Source: Chitinophagaceae bacterium
GTDB taxonomy: Bacteria; Bacteroidota; Bacteroidia; Chitinophagales; Chitinophagaceae
DNA: 52,321 bases
Assembly: GCA_016787125.1 (NCBI GenBank)
Contig: JAEUVM010000192.1
Location: 1 to 52,321, forward strand
Reading direction: 5' to 3'
Of the stretch, positions 26,773 to 35,022 are shown piece by piece. Numbering within the stretch: the first letter of the stretch is position 1; each line of letters opens with the position of its first letter. The notes beneath the pieces were generated by a model. That model was not told the DNA's origin, ran no database searches, and saw nothing but the letters and a program-made list of their open reading frames with translations. Both the position numbers and the translations under genes were made by a program.

Positions 26773-28926
26773 ATGAAGATTACTGCCAACATTATTTCTT
26801 CACTTTTTTTTATTGTATTATGCCTATCGGCAACTGCACAAAATAATTCCCCTGATAGTATCAAGGCAATTATTACCAATGAAGCCATAATACTTGATGG
26901 TAAACTTACAGAGGCAATATGGCAATCAGCGCCTGCAATAAACAATTTCATTCAAAGAGAACTTGATTTTGGCAAGCCATCTACTGAAGCTACTAAAGTT
27001 GCTATTGTGTATGATAAGTTGGCAATGTATATTGGTGTATGGTGTTATCAGAAAAATAATGTCAGAGCAAAATACATGCAACGAGATTTCTATTATGAGG
27101 AAGACGATAATTTTCAAGTAGCACTCTCCCCATTTAATGATAAACGCAATGGATACTTATTTGTTATTAACCCAAATGGTGCAAGAGCCGATTTGTTAAT
27201 ATCGGGAAATGAAGAAGCTAATAAAGACTGGAATGCTGTATGGGATGTAAGGACATCAGTTACAAGTGAAGGGTGGTTTGCAGAAATTCGTATTCCCTTC
27301 AACAGCCTTCAGTTTAAAAATGATTCATTGTTTAATTGGGCAATTAATTTTGAAAGAAATATTCGCAGCAAAAATGAGCAGGTTTTGTGGCAGGGATGGA
27401 CAAGGGATTGTTCTGTGTTTTGCCTGGTAAATGCAGGTCATTTAACAGGCTTGCAAAATATTGGCTATGCAAAGCATTTTGAATTAAAACCGTTTGCTTT
27501 AGGAGGATTTGAAAAGCAACATGGAAACAAGACTACATTACCAGGTAAGATTGGAGCAGACTTGAATGTAAATATTACACCAACTTTAAAACTGAATCTT
27601 ACAGCTAATACTGATTTTGCACAGGTGGAGGCTGATAGAATTGCAGTAAATCTAAGCAGGTTCAATTTGTATTATCCTGAAAAAAGAGAGTTCTTTTTGG
27701 AAGGGTATCAAAACTACCAATTCAATGTTGGCGGGATCAATGAAATTTTCTACACAAGAAAAATCGGGATTGAGAATTTTCAACAAGTTCCTATTGTAGC
27801 AGGCGGCAGGTTATTTGGTAAGGTTGGAAGCAGTAATATTGGGCTGCTAAATATTCAAACAGCAGCATCGGACAGTGCAGCAGCCACTAACAACACAGTT
27901 GTCCGTTACAGAAAGGATATTGGCAGCCAATCCTACATTGGCGCAATAGTAACATCAAAAAACAACAGCAATATCAGTAACCAGGTGGCAGGCATAGACG
28001 GTGCTTATTCCACATCAAAATTTTTAAAGAATAAAAATTTAGTTGTGGCAGCTTTAGTAAGTAAGAGTTTTGATAAAGGTAAAACTGGAGAGGGTTCTTA
28101 TGCCTGGCGTTTCTTTATTGATTACCCCAATGACTTTATTGATAATTTTATTGCTATTGGCAGTATTCAGAATAATTACAACCCTGAATTGGGCTTTTTG
28201 GACAGAAAGAATTTTGATAATCTAACATGGAACTTTCGCATTGCACCAAGATGGTTTAGTAAATATGGGATAAGAAGAATGTCTTTTAAACCCTGGGCAT
28301 TTCGTTTATACAAAACACACACAACCGGGGAATTGGAATCTTTTTACAATGAAACGAGGCCGTTAGGTTTTTTCACAAAAAAAGGAGAACGATTTGAATA
28401 TAATTTGCAGCAGCAATTTGAAAGATTAGATGACCCTTTTGAACTGACAGATTCTATAAAAATACCCGTTGGAAAATACTGGATGCACCGGCAGGAGTTA
28501 CAATTGGGCAGTTTCCAGGGCAGAAAGTTTTGGGTGGATGCTACGTTTGGTTGGGGAGAATTTTATACTGGCAGGATCACTATTCTCGAAGCATCAATGG
28601 GTGTTAATTTCAGCAAACACCTAAACCTGCGAACAGATTATATTTTGAATAACATTACATTACCGCAGGGTAAAGTAACTACTAATGAACTGGCTCAATA
28701 TATAAACTATGCCTTTAATCCCCGGTTTGATGTGGCTATGTTTGTTCAATGGAATTCTTTAGATGACTTACTTTTAGGTAACTTTAGATTACATTGGATA
28801 CCCAATATTGGTTCAGACTTATATGTGGTTTATAACAGGGGATACAATAAACTGGATAATTTAAAATTCAGCAGACCTGAAATTTCATCAGGTGCAGCAA
28901 AATTAGTTTGGAGATTTACTTTTTAA
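26773..28926 (+). CDS. DUF5916 outer-membrane protein with CBM9-like domain
   Basis: 717 residues. A signal peptide (MKITANIISSLFFIVLCLSATAQ) precedes a CBM9-like beta-sandwich at about 30-215 (AIILDGKLTEAIWQSAPAINNF, WFAEIRIPFNSLQF). The remainder, about 235-717, is built of alternating strands typical of an outer-membrane barrel and contains the YYPEKREFFLEGYQNY motif found in DUF5916 proteins. It ends in the aromatic C-terminus LVWRFTF. The family is common in Bacteroidota and its transport or binding role is unproven. It lies in the middle of the ChrB/SOD operon (nine bases after chrB, 11 before the SOD gene), so it may be a surface component of the same stress response. Confidence 0.82.
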   Translation: MKITANIISSLFFIVLCLSATAQNNSPDSIKAIITNEAIILDGKLTEAIWQSAPAINNFIQRELDFGKPSTEATKVAIVYDKLAMYIGVWCYQKNNVRAKYMQRDFYYEEDDNFQVALSPFNDKRNGYLFVINPNGARADLLISGNEEANKDWNAVWDVRTSVTSEGWFAEIRIPFNSLQFKNDSLFNWAINFERNIRSKNEQVLWQGWTRDCSVFCLVNAGHLTGLQNIGYAKHFELKPFALGGFEKQHGNKTTLPGKIGADLNVNITPTLKLNLTANTDFAQVEADRIAVNLSRFNLYYPEKREFFLEGYQNYQFNVGGINEIFYTRKIGIENFQQVPIVAGGRLFGKVGSSNIGLLNIQTAASDSAAATNNTVVRYRKDIGSQSYIGAIVTSKNNSNISNQVAGIDGAYSTSKFLKNKNLVVAALVSKSFDKGKTGEGSYAWRFFIDYPNDFIDNFIAIGSIQNNYNPELGFLDRKNFDNLTWNFRIAPRWFSKYGIRRMSFKPWAFRLYKTHTTGELESFYNETRPLGFFTKKGERFEYNLQQQFERLDDPFELTDSIKIPVGKYWMHRQELQLGSFQGRKFWVDATFGWGEFYTGRITILEASMGVNFSKHLNLRTDYILNNITLPQGKVTTNELAQYINYAFNPRFDVAMFVQWNSLDDLLLGNFRLHWIPNIGSDLYVVYNRGYNKLDNLKFSRPEISSGAAKLVWRFTF

Positions 28927-28937
28927 AATAAATAATT

Positions 28938-29660
28938 ATGAACAGGAAGGACTTTTTAAAATCAGGAACATTGGTCGGTGCAGCAACTTTACTTTCAACA
29001 AGCAATGCTTTTGCTAATAACCTTACAGACAATCCAATTGACAAACTAGTAGATGCCAATGGAAATTATATTCAGCAGGCGTTGCCATACAGCGAAAACT
29101 TTCTTGAACCTCACATGGATGCAGAAACCATGCACCTGCATTATACTTTTCATCATGGTGGAGCCGTAAAGGCCGCCAATAAAGACTTGGCGATGATAAA
29201 AAAGGCAATGGACGAGAATAATTTAGAAACAGTTGACTACTGGACTAAGAAACTATCTTATCATTTTTCATCCCATGTTTTACATTCTATCTTTTGGACA
29301 AACCTCACCAATAAAAATACCGCGCCGTCAGGTGAATTATTAAAGCGAATTGAAAAAGACTTTGGAAGCTATGATAAACTGAAAGGATACATAGCTGCGA
29401 CTTCAAAAAATGTAGATGGCAACGGCTGGGGAATATTGGGCTATCAACCATATTCGGATAAACTCACTGTATTGCAGTGCGAAAATCATGAAAAACTTAC
29501 ACAATGGGGTGTAGTTCCTTTATTAGTCGTAGATGTATGGGAACATGCCTATTATCTTAAATACAAAAATAAACGGGCAGACTTTGTTGATACGATGTTA
29601 CAGGTTATTAATTGGGATAATGTGGCGGATAGGCTGAACACAGCACTTAAAATAAAATAA
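28938..29660 (+). CDS. Exported Fe/Mn-family superoxide dismutase
   Basis: 240 residues. The N-terminus (NRKDFLKSG, then a hydrophobic stretch to AFA) resembles a Tat signal with Arg-Lys instead of Arg-Arg. The mature part is a full Fe/Mn SOD. Metal ligands are His68 (LHYTFHH), His116 (VLHSIFW), Asp199 and His203 (DVWEHAYY). The gateway Tyr (Tyr34 of E. coli enzymes) is replaced by Ala76 in the block HHGGAVKAAN. The second-sphere Gln position is occupied by His184 (ENHEKL), as in His-type SodFM enzymes. It is the last gene of the ChrB/efflux operon, where it could remove superoxide made by redox-active oxyanions in the periplasm. Dismutase activity is likely but altered kinetics are possible. 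Confidence 0.88.
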   Translation: MNRKDFLKSGTLVGAATLLSTSNAFANNLTDNPIDKLVDANGNYIQQALPYSENFLEPHMDAETMHLHYTFHHGGAVKAANKDLAMIKKAMDENNLETVDYWTKKLSYHFSSHVLHSIFWTNLTNKNTAPSGELLKRIEKDFGSYDKLKGYIAATSKNVDGNGWGILGYQPYSDKLTVLQCENHEKLTQWGVVPLLVVDVWEHAYYLKYKNKRADFVDTMLQVINWDNVADRLNTALKIK

Positions 29661-29934
29661 GGCTTTTTCTATGCATTAATAGAAAGCTCAAGAAAATACA
29701 AAGTGATACTTCTTGGCATAATTTTTAATCCCCTGTATTTTTAGCTGGAAGAGTGTCTGAATGGGAAGGAATTAATCTCTAACTAATTGCTCCCCAGTGA
29801 TTTCAAATCCTATTCAATTATGTTCATATTTCAGAATCAATACTCCTGAAAATAACCAGAGGACATAGGCAACAAAAACTTGCAATAACTTTCAACTACT
29901 TACTCAAACTGGAAAGTTAGATTTTGGGAGATAC
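29661..29934. other. Intergenic region after the SOD gene
   Basis: About 270 AT-rich bases with no credible gene. An imperfect hairpin follows the stop (GCTTTTTCTAT ... ATAGAAAGC, about 29,662-29,691) but lacks a T-run, so it is at best a weak transcript end. Nothing else is recognised. Confidence 0.4.
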
Positions 29935-29942
29935 TATGTTTG
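29935..29942 (+). promoter_or_regulatory. Probable -7 box before the small gene and recombinase
   Basis: TATGTTTG fits TAnnTTTG and lies 18 bases before the ATG at 29,961. Its position also argues against the in-frame TTG at 29,940 as a start. A -33 TTTG at standard spacing is not visible. Confidence 0.4.
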
Positions 29943-29960
29943 TCTTCTAAAATTTATCCA

Positions 29961-30194
29961 ATGTCAACTATTGTAAAGGAACTAAATCCATTGCTGGAAA
30001 ATCCGGATATACTCAATTCCGAAAAGGCATTGTTCCTCACCGAGAAACAGGTAAGAGCCTACCCCCAATTCAGGGATGCTCCTGAAGAAGAAATCATCAA
30101 CATTATCAATACACTTCATCAATTAGCCCTCATTACCTACGAAGTGGTTTCAGCAGAACTGAACCAGCAGGCTGGAATTAACCAGGCCGCATAG
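29961..30194 (+). CDS. Small acidic protein of unknown function
   Basis: 77 residues from the ATG at 29,961 (MSTIVKELNPLLENPDILN). Acidic, helical, no signal peptide, no cysteines. The family is not recognised. It ends 68 bases before the serine recombinase on the same strand and may share its transcript. Large serine recombinases need a small, poorly conserved directionality factor for excision, often encoded nearby, and this is a possible candidate by position only. Confidence 0.6.
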   Translation: MSTIVKELNPLLENPDILNSEKALFLTEKQVRAYPQFRDAPEEEIINIINTLHQLALITYEVVSAELNQQAGINQAA

Positions 30195-30262
30195 AAAAAT
30201 TTGCATAAGACGTTGATTATCAATATAATTGTGTTGTAATTCTTCAGTAAAAAGGAGTTTTT

Positions 30263-31864
30263 ATGGTTAAACAAATGGAAATCAAACGCTTTGCTAAAGG
30301 GGTCGAATTGGCCAAGGCTAAAAGCACCAATAATTGCGTGATCTATACCAGGGTTTCTACCAAGGAACAGGCTGATACCAATATGAGCCTGGAAACCCAG
30401 AAAAAGGGCTGTGAAGCCTATGTATTGAAATATGGGTACAATGTGCTGGCCTACTTCGGTGGCACCTACGAGAGCGCACAAACGGATGAAAGGAAGGAGT
30501 TTAAAAGAATGATCGAGTTCTGTAAAAAGCAGAAAACAAAAGTGTCTTACATCGTTGTGTACAGCCTGGAGCGTTTCAGCCGTACCGGCGACAATGCCAT
30601 CTGGCTATCCCGCCAGCTACGGGGATTAGGTATTTCCATTATTTCTGTTTCTCAGCCAATTGATACTTCCAATCCTTCGGGGGTATTACAGCAAAATATC
30701 CTTTTCCTTTTCAGCCAGTATGATAATGACCTGCGCAAGCAAAAGTCAATGGACGGCACCAAGGAAAAATTGATTAATGGAATATGGTGTACCCGTCCTC
30801 CAAGGGGCTATGATTCAGTTAAAAGAAACGGGGAACGATTTATAGAGATTAACGATACAGGTAAGCTGCTTCGGAAAGCATTTTTGTGGAAGGCGCAGGA
30901 ACAACTCACCCATTCAGAGATCGTTAAACGGCTGGCAGCATCGGGATTGAAAATTACGATCAAAACTCTTCATGCAGTCTTTACTAACCCGTTCTATTGC
31001 GGTATGCTATCGCATAGTGCGTTGGGTGGTGAACTGGTAAAGGGCAAACATGAGCCGATGGTATCTCAGGAAATCTTTCTGAAGGTAAACGACATCAAAC
31101 CACGTAACTACGGAAAGCTGAAAAATGAGAAGTATGCAAACACCCCTTTGAAAGGGCTACTGAAATGCGAAACCTGTGGCGAACTCATGCGGGGCTATAT
31201 CGTAAAAAAGAAAGGGTTGTATTACTACAAGTGCAACAGCGATAAAAAATGCGGCTGTAATAAAAGTGCTAAAGACCTGCATAATCAGTTTCAAAGTATC
31301 CTTGAGGAACTCACCCTGGAAGAAAAGTATGTGGACGTTTTTAAAGATCAATTAAGGCTTATTTATACAGAACTGAACGCAAATAAAGACAAAGCAAATG
31401 CGGAGTTTCAGCGGCAAATAAATGAGGTAGAAACAAAACTGGAACGCCTGGAAGAACGCTTCATTAACGAGGAAATCAAGCCTGATTTATACGAGAAATT
31501 CGCCAAAAAATTCAGGCAGGAAAAACAGGCAATTGAGGAAAATATGAAGGGTTGTCCGGTAAGCGGGTCGAACCTTGAATACTTCATCAATCGTTCAGTG
31601 GAAATTTCGACAGAACTTCCGTCCCTGTGGGCTTCCAGCGATTACAGCAATAAACAAAAGCTGCAAAATCTCATCTTTCCGGAAGGAATCTACTATAACA
31701 AGAAAAAAGACGAAAGTCGAACCACAAAAGTAAATTCAGTCTTCCTCCAGATTGCCCGCCTGAAGCGGGTTTCAGGGGAAAATGAAAAGGGACTTCAAGC
31801 GGAAAAACCGCTGAAGTCCCTCTGGGTAGTCCCGACAGGAATCGAACCTGTATCAAAAGTTTAG
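30263..31864 (+). CDS. Large serine recombinase (integrase)
   Basis: 533 residues. The resolvase N-terminal domain (about 23-170) carries the catalytic Ser32 in IYTRVSTKEQ and conserved Arg residues in YSLERFSRTGDN. A Recombinase domain follows (about 180-290, RPPRGYD; LHAVFTNPFYCGMLS). A zinc-ribbon (CETCGELMRG...YKCNSDKKCGC) and a coiled coil (about 375-430) complete it. This is the organisation of large serine integrases. AAAAGGAG stands about six bases before the ATG, a clear Shine-Dalgarno for this phylum. The last 12 or so codons (VPTGIEPVSKV) are antisense to the tRNA-Arg gene, so the coding end was supplied by the attachment site. It is the likely integrase of the element. Confidence 0.93.
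   Translation: MVKQMEIKRFAKGVELAKAKSTNNCVIYTRVSTKEQADTNMSLETQKKGCEAYVLKYGYNVLAYFGGTYESAQTDERKEFKRMIEFCKKQKTKVSYIVVYSLERFSRTGDNAIWLSRQLRGLGISIISVSQPIDTSNPSGVLQQNILFLFSQYDNDLRKQKSMDGTKEKLINGIWCTRPPRGYDSVKRNGERFIEINDTGKLLRKAFLWKAQEQLTHSEIVKRLAASGLKITIKTLHAVFTNPFYCGMLSHSALGGELVKGKHEPMVSQEIFLKVNDIKPRNYGKLKNEKYANTPLKGLLKCETCGELMRGYIVKKKGLYYYKCNSDKKCGCNKSAKDLHNQFQSILEELTLEEKYVDVFKDQLRLIYTELNANKDKANAEFQRQINEVETKLERLEERFINEEIKPDLYEKFAKKFRQEKQAIEENMKGCPVSGSNLEYFINRSVEISTELPSLWASSDYSNKQKLQNLIFPEGIYYNKKKDESRTTKVNSVFLQIARLKRVSGENEKGLQAEKPLKSLWVVPTGIEPVSKV
31785..31820 (-). terminator. Rho-independent terminator downstream of tRNA-Arg
   Basis: Arms 31,789-31,802 and 31,808-31,820 pair as GGGACTTCA(A)GCGG with CCGCTGAAGTCCC around an AAAAA loop, with one bulged base. 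On the minus strand the stem is followed by TTTTC, as expected for a terminator seven bases after the tRNA. It lies inside the recombinase reading frame. Confidence 0.7.
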
Positions 31865-31898
31865 GAAACTTCTATTCTATCCATTGAACTACGGGACC
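31827..31898 (-). tRNA. tRNA-Arg(CCT)
   Basis: 72 bases on the minus strand. The acceptor GGTCCCG pairs with CGGGACT (closing G-T), followed by T8-A9, D-arm GTTC/GAAT, anticodon stem GAAGT/ACTTT with loop TTCCTAA (anticodon CCT), and T-arm ACAGG-TTCGATT-CCTGT. The discriminator is A and CCA is not encoded. It is followed on its own strand by a terminator hairpin. The 3' half is overlapped by the end of the serine recombinase frame and is the probable attachment site; the tRNA itself is left intact. Confidence 0.93.
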
Positions 31899-31924
31899 AG
31901 GGCGGCAAAAATAATGGTTTTATG

Positions 31925-33166
31925 CTAATACAGGTTGTAATCCCAGGGCAGCAAATTGGCGATACGTTCCATATTCGACCACTCACCACCGCTCAGCAGG
32001 TCGCGGGCATCCCGGTACATCCCATTAGCGCTTACATGCAATTCCTTGTCGGCCGGCATGTTTACGGTAGACCATACAGTTTGATGCTGGCGCAAACCGG
32101 TCATTTTTTTATACTGCACATACAGTGTTGAGCCAAAATATAGCACTTTCTCCGTACCCTGGTCAGCCATCACCAGGCTGTCGGCAGTAAGTGGGTCACG
32201 GCTGAAATGAACAATGGAGTCCGGCGCCATCACCACCTTTCTGTAGTACAAAATACTGTCTTTCGGAAGATCCTTCGGTTCATTTTTAAAGTCGTACGAA
32301 AGCTGTTGCATACCTGGCGCCGCCGAACTGGTGGTCACCACTGTAAATATCTGGGGTTTGTAAAAGAAGCTCACCCGTTTCTTTTCTTCATTCATCCATT
32401 TAGACATCCGCCGCACCGTGAACCCTTCTTCCTGCAGCCTGCTGCTATAGATACTGCGCATGAAGTGCATGAGTGATCCGTTATAGGCTTCCTGCCGCTT
32501 CTTCAGCCAGCGTTGTTTCTTTACAGCCTTGTTGCTTTGCATATCGGTGAATAATACAAAGCCCAGGAAATAGATGGTGTTTCGCACCCTGTCAAATTCA
32601 AATTGTTCCAGTTGATAGGTAAGAACATATCCCAGCGCATCATTTTCAATCAGTAAAGGTTCCTCCGACCAGGCCTGCAGTTTTTTACTTTTGGTAAAAT
32701 AGCGGAACCGGAGCGCACCGGGATTAGTGATACGGCAATCGCCGGCATTGGCAGTACTGCCGATAAACTGGGGCACGAAAATATGTTTCCATTGCTGGTA
32801 ATCGCCTTCCTCATAGGGTTCAAGTACCACATTGGGAAGTTCCCTGGCCCGGCTTTTCAATTCAATGCCGATCTCCATTGGCTGACCGGCTCCCTCGAAG
32901 GAATAAATAAATGTTTCAAATCCCACATAGGAAACAATGAGGTTTTGTTTGCCGGCCGGCACATTACGTAAAATGAAATATCCTCCACTGTCAGTTATTG
33001 TTCCGATACCGGTATTATTGATAAACACATTGCAGTTGCCCAGCCCGCCACCATAGGTTGCTTCTGTAACCCGGCCACTGATGGTGGATTGTGAAAAGAC
33101 CTTGCCGCAGCAGAAACAGCCAAGCAGAAAAAAGACGCAATGAAGGGTTATTCTTTTCACCGGCAT
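31925..33166 (-). CDS. Carboxypeptidase-regulatory-like domain protein (exported)
   Basis: 413 residues with a signal peptide (TLHCVFFLLGCFCCGKVFSQ). Residues about 27-110 form a CarboxypepD_reg-like beta-sandwich (TISGRVTEATYGGGLGNCNVFINNTGIG...GYFILRNVPAGKQNLIVSYVGFE), the domain that opens many Bacteroidota surface proteins. The remaining 300 residues are strand-rich with no recognised catalytic motif, and no TonB-dependent receptor barrel follows. The start overlaps the end of the TlpA-like gene by 10 bases, so the two are coupled. Probably a periplasmic or surface protein of unknown function. It is the first host gene beyond the element and ends 26 bases before the tRNA. Confidence 0.75.
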   Translation of the reverse strand: MPVKRITLHCVFFLLGCFCCGKVFSQSTISGRVTEATYGGGLGNCNVFINNTGIGTITDSGGYFILRNVPAGKQNLIVSYVGFETFIYSFEGAGQPMEIGIELKSRARELPNVVLEPYEEGDYQQWKHIFVPQFIGSTANAGDCRITNPGALRFRYFTKSKKLQAWSEEPLLIENDALGYVLTYQLEQFEFDRVRNTIYFLGFVLFTDMQSNKAVKKQRWLKKRQEAYNGSLMHFMRSIYSSRLQEEGFTVRRMSKWMNEEKKRVSFFYKPQIFTVVTTSSAAPGMQQLSYDFKNEPKDLPKDSILYYRKVVMAPDSIVHFSRDPLTADSLVMADQGTEKVLYFGSTLYVQYKKMTGLRQHQTVWSTVNMPADKELHVSANGMYRDARDLLSGGEWSNMERIANLLPWDYNLY

Positions 33167-33864
33167 TCTTCAATCGCTTTTTTCAGCCAGTATTCAATTT
33201 CAGGACTGGAGCCAACAGAATGGTACACCACCCTGCCTTCCTTATTCACCACCACATGCACAGGAAAGGCATTGATCCTGTATTGCCGTATCAGCGGGTC
33301 GCCAAAAGGTATGATATGATAGCTGAAGCGGGTGAAAGAAAGAAATGTTTCAAGCCGGCTGTCGCTGTCAGGAGTGATCGCTGCAAACACCACATTGCTG
33401 TCGCTGCGATAGCTGTCTGCCAGCCTGTTCAGTTGTGGAATCTCAAGCCGGCAGGGAGGGCAATTGATAAACCAGTAGTTCAGCACCAAAATGCGGCCGC
33501 GGGAATCAACTGTTTCTTTATTCAAATCCTGTTCTTTCAGCCGGCCAAACTTACCACCAACAGAAAAGAATGAACTCTGCGGGGGAGGGATTGATTTGCG
33601 CAAAGCCTTACGGTTGCTGTCAGCCTTATGCAGCAGAAAATCCGAATGGATATTGAAAGAATCCACAGGGGTGATATAATAGTCGCCGCTGTTGACCAGC
33701 AATTGCCACACAGAAGCAGGATATTCCCGCCCCGAAGTATCTTTTACAACAGTTTCAGCAGTAAGCCTTGCGGTTACCTTTCTTTTGTTTTGTGCATAAA
33801 TACACTGGCTTGCAGCAAAACAGAACAGGCAACACAGGAGGAAACGGGTGACAGGTATTTTCAT
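33157..33864 (-). CDS. TlpA/ResA-like thioredoxin-fold protein
   Basis: 235 residues with a signal peptide (FLLCCLFCFAASQCIYAQ). The thioredoxin fold lies in about 100-230, with the active site C135-P-P-C138 in LNYWFINCPPCRLEIPQLN and the cis-Pro region FPVHVVVNKEGRVVY. Proteins of this kind reduce disulfides in the periplasm, for example in cytochrome c maturation or repair of exported proteins. It is translationally coupled to the exported protein downstream, which is a plausible client. Divergent from the ECF sigma gene across 173 bases. Confidence 0.85.
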   Translation of the reverse strand: MKIPVTRFLLCCLFCFAASQCIYAQNKRKVTARLTAETVVKDTSGREYPASVWQLLVNSGDYYITPVDSFNIHSDFLLHKADSNRKALRKSIPPPQSSFFSVGGKFGRLKEQDLNKETVDSRGRILVLNYWFINCPPCRLEIPQLNRLADSYRSDSNVVFAAITPDSDSRLETFLSFTRFSYHIIPFGDPLIRQYRINAFPVHVVVNKEGRVVYHSVGSSPEIEYWLKKAIEECR

Positions 33865-34037
33865 TGCCGGATGCGGTTTAAGGGAAAGATAATAAAATTT
33901 GACCAGGCAGCGGGGCTGACTTTATCCCGCTTTTACATTTTTTATCCGGCGATCCCTGACACCACTTATCCTTTCGTGCATGCTCGCACATGTTTTCGTA
34001 AGTTGCACTTTTATCAGCTATTAAACACCACCACGGG

Positions 34038-34604
34038 TTGACGGAAACAGAACTGATACGGGGACTTAAAAACGCAGATGAAGCTGCCTTCCGCTACCTG
34101 GTGGAAACGTATAAAGACAGGGTTTACAACACCGTCATCAGCATAGTACAAAACCCCGAAGATGCAGAAGATGTAACCCAGGAAGTATTCATCCAGGTGT
34201 ACCGCTCGGTAGGCACATTTAAGGGTGAATCCAAAATTTCCACCTGGCTCTATCGCATCGCCACCACCCGCTCACTCGACCTGCTCCGCAGCCGGAAAAG
34301 CAAAAAACGCTTCGGTTTTATCCAGCGGCTGTTTGGTGAGGGCAATGAACCGGTGTTTGAGATCCCGGATTATAACCATCCCGGTATCGCCCTCGACCGG
34401 AAAGAAAATGCAGCCCGGCTTTTCAAAGCTATCCGTCAATTGCCTGAAAATCAGAAAATAGCGTTTACGCTGCATAAAATGGAAGACCTCAGCTACCATG
34501 AAATCAGCGAGGTAATGAAGACCACGGTACCGGCAGTAGAGTCCTTTTTGCACCGGGCAAGGCTTAATTTGCGCAAAATGCTGGAAAAAGATATTAGGGG
34601 ATAA
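34038..34604 (+). CDS. ECF RNA polymerase sigma factor
   Basis: 188 residues starting at TTG; no ATG precedes the sigma-2 domain. Region 2 (about 12-75) has YLVETYKDRVYNTVISIVQNPEDAEDVTQEVFIQVYRS and the -10 binding STWLYRIATTRSLDLLRSRK. Region 4 (about 130-182) contains LPENQKIAFTLHKMEDLSYHEIS and VPAVESFLHRARLNLRK. This is a classic RpoE-like (ECF) sigma factor. It is followed by a small single-span membrane protein likely to be its anti-sigma factor and by a CpxP/Spy-like periplasmic protein, suggesting an envelope-stress switch. Confidence 0.93.
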   Translation: MTETELIRGLKNADEAAFRYLVETYKDRVYNTVISIVQNPEDAEDVTQEVFIQVYRSVGTFKGESKISTWLYRIATTRSLDLLRSRKSKKRFGFIQRLFGEGNEPVFEIPDYNHPGIALDRKENAARLFKAIRQLPENQKIAFTLHKMEDLSYHEISEVMKTTVPAVESFLHRARLNLRKMLEKDIRG

Positions 34605-34652
34605 TATTCCCACGAAGGTTTTAAGATGGCTTAACGTCAAAATCGATGTGTT

Positions 34653-34985
34653 ATGAATACAGAACAAAACAAGAAGGTGGAAGAAATACTCGGCAGCCTT
34701 GATGGCTGTGCAAGGGCCAGCGCCCCGGATTTCTTTTATACACGGCTCAGCGCCAGGCTGGAAAAAGAACTGGCCACACCCGAAAAACCTTCCTGGATAC
34801 TGCGCCCCGCATTTGCACTGGCGGCTATGGCAGTAGTGATACTCATCAACGTATTTGCTTTTTTACAACGATCCGGCTCCAACTTTACACCTGCTGAAAC
34901 AGACCAGCTTCAGTCTGTTGCCGCAGAGTACCGGCTTAATGAGAATACCAATTTATACGATCTGACAGCCCTGGCAGACAGGTAA
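34653..34985 (+). CDS. Small single-span membrane protein, probable anti-sigma factor
   Basis: 110 residues. A cytoplasmic helical N-terminus (about 1-45, KKVEEILGSLDGCARASAPDF) is followed by one membrane helix (about 52-70, FALAAMAVVILINVFAFL) and a short periplasmic tail. This topology, size and position 48 bases after the ECF sigma gene suit an anti-sigma factor, although no zinc-binding His-Cys motif is present. The name rests on context. Confidence 0.6.
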   Translation: MNTEQNKKVEEILGSLDGCARASAPDFFYTRLSARLEKELATPEKPSWILRPAFALAAMAVVILINVFAFLQRSGSNFTPAETDQLQSVAAEYRLNENTNLYDLTALADR

Positions 34986-35022
34986 ACAATTTAAGCACCG
35001 TAAAGCACCTAACACACAACAA

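Larger units (their letters stand above)
1..31864. mobile_element. Integrative element (partial; right end at tRNA-Arg)
   Basis: Accessory block that ends in a large serine recombinase overlapping a tRNA-Arg(CCT) gene. The DNA to the left is visibly more AT-rich than the housekeeping DNA to the right. Cargo is typical of integrative elements: restriction-modification, an XRE/ImmA regulator, metal and oxyanion efflux, then the recombinase at the edge. No second copy of the tRNA 3' end was found within the window, so the left attachment site must lie before position 1. The exact crossover is unresolved but should fall between the end of the recombinase domains (about 31,740) and the tRNA (31,827-31,898). 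No conjugation or replication genes are visible in this part. Confidence 0.65.

Noticed and set aside
29940-29960. TTG start for the small gene before the recombinase
   Set aside because: The TTG lies within the probable -7 box; the ATG at 29,961 fits better.
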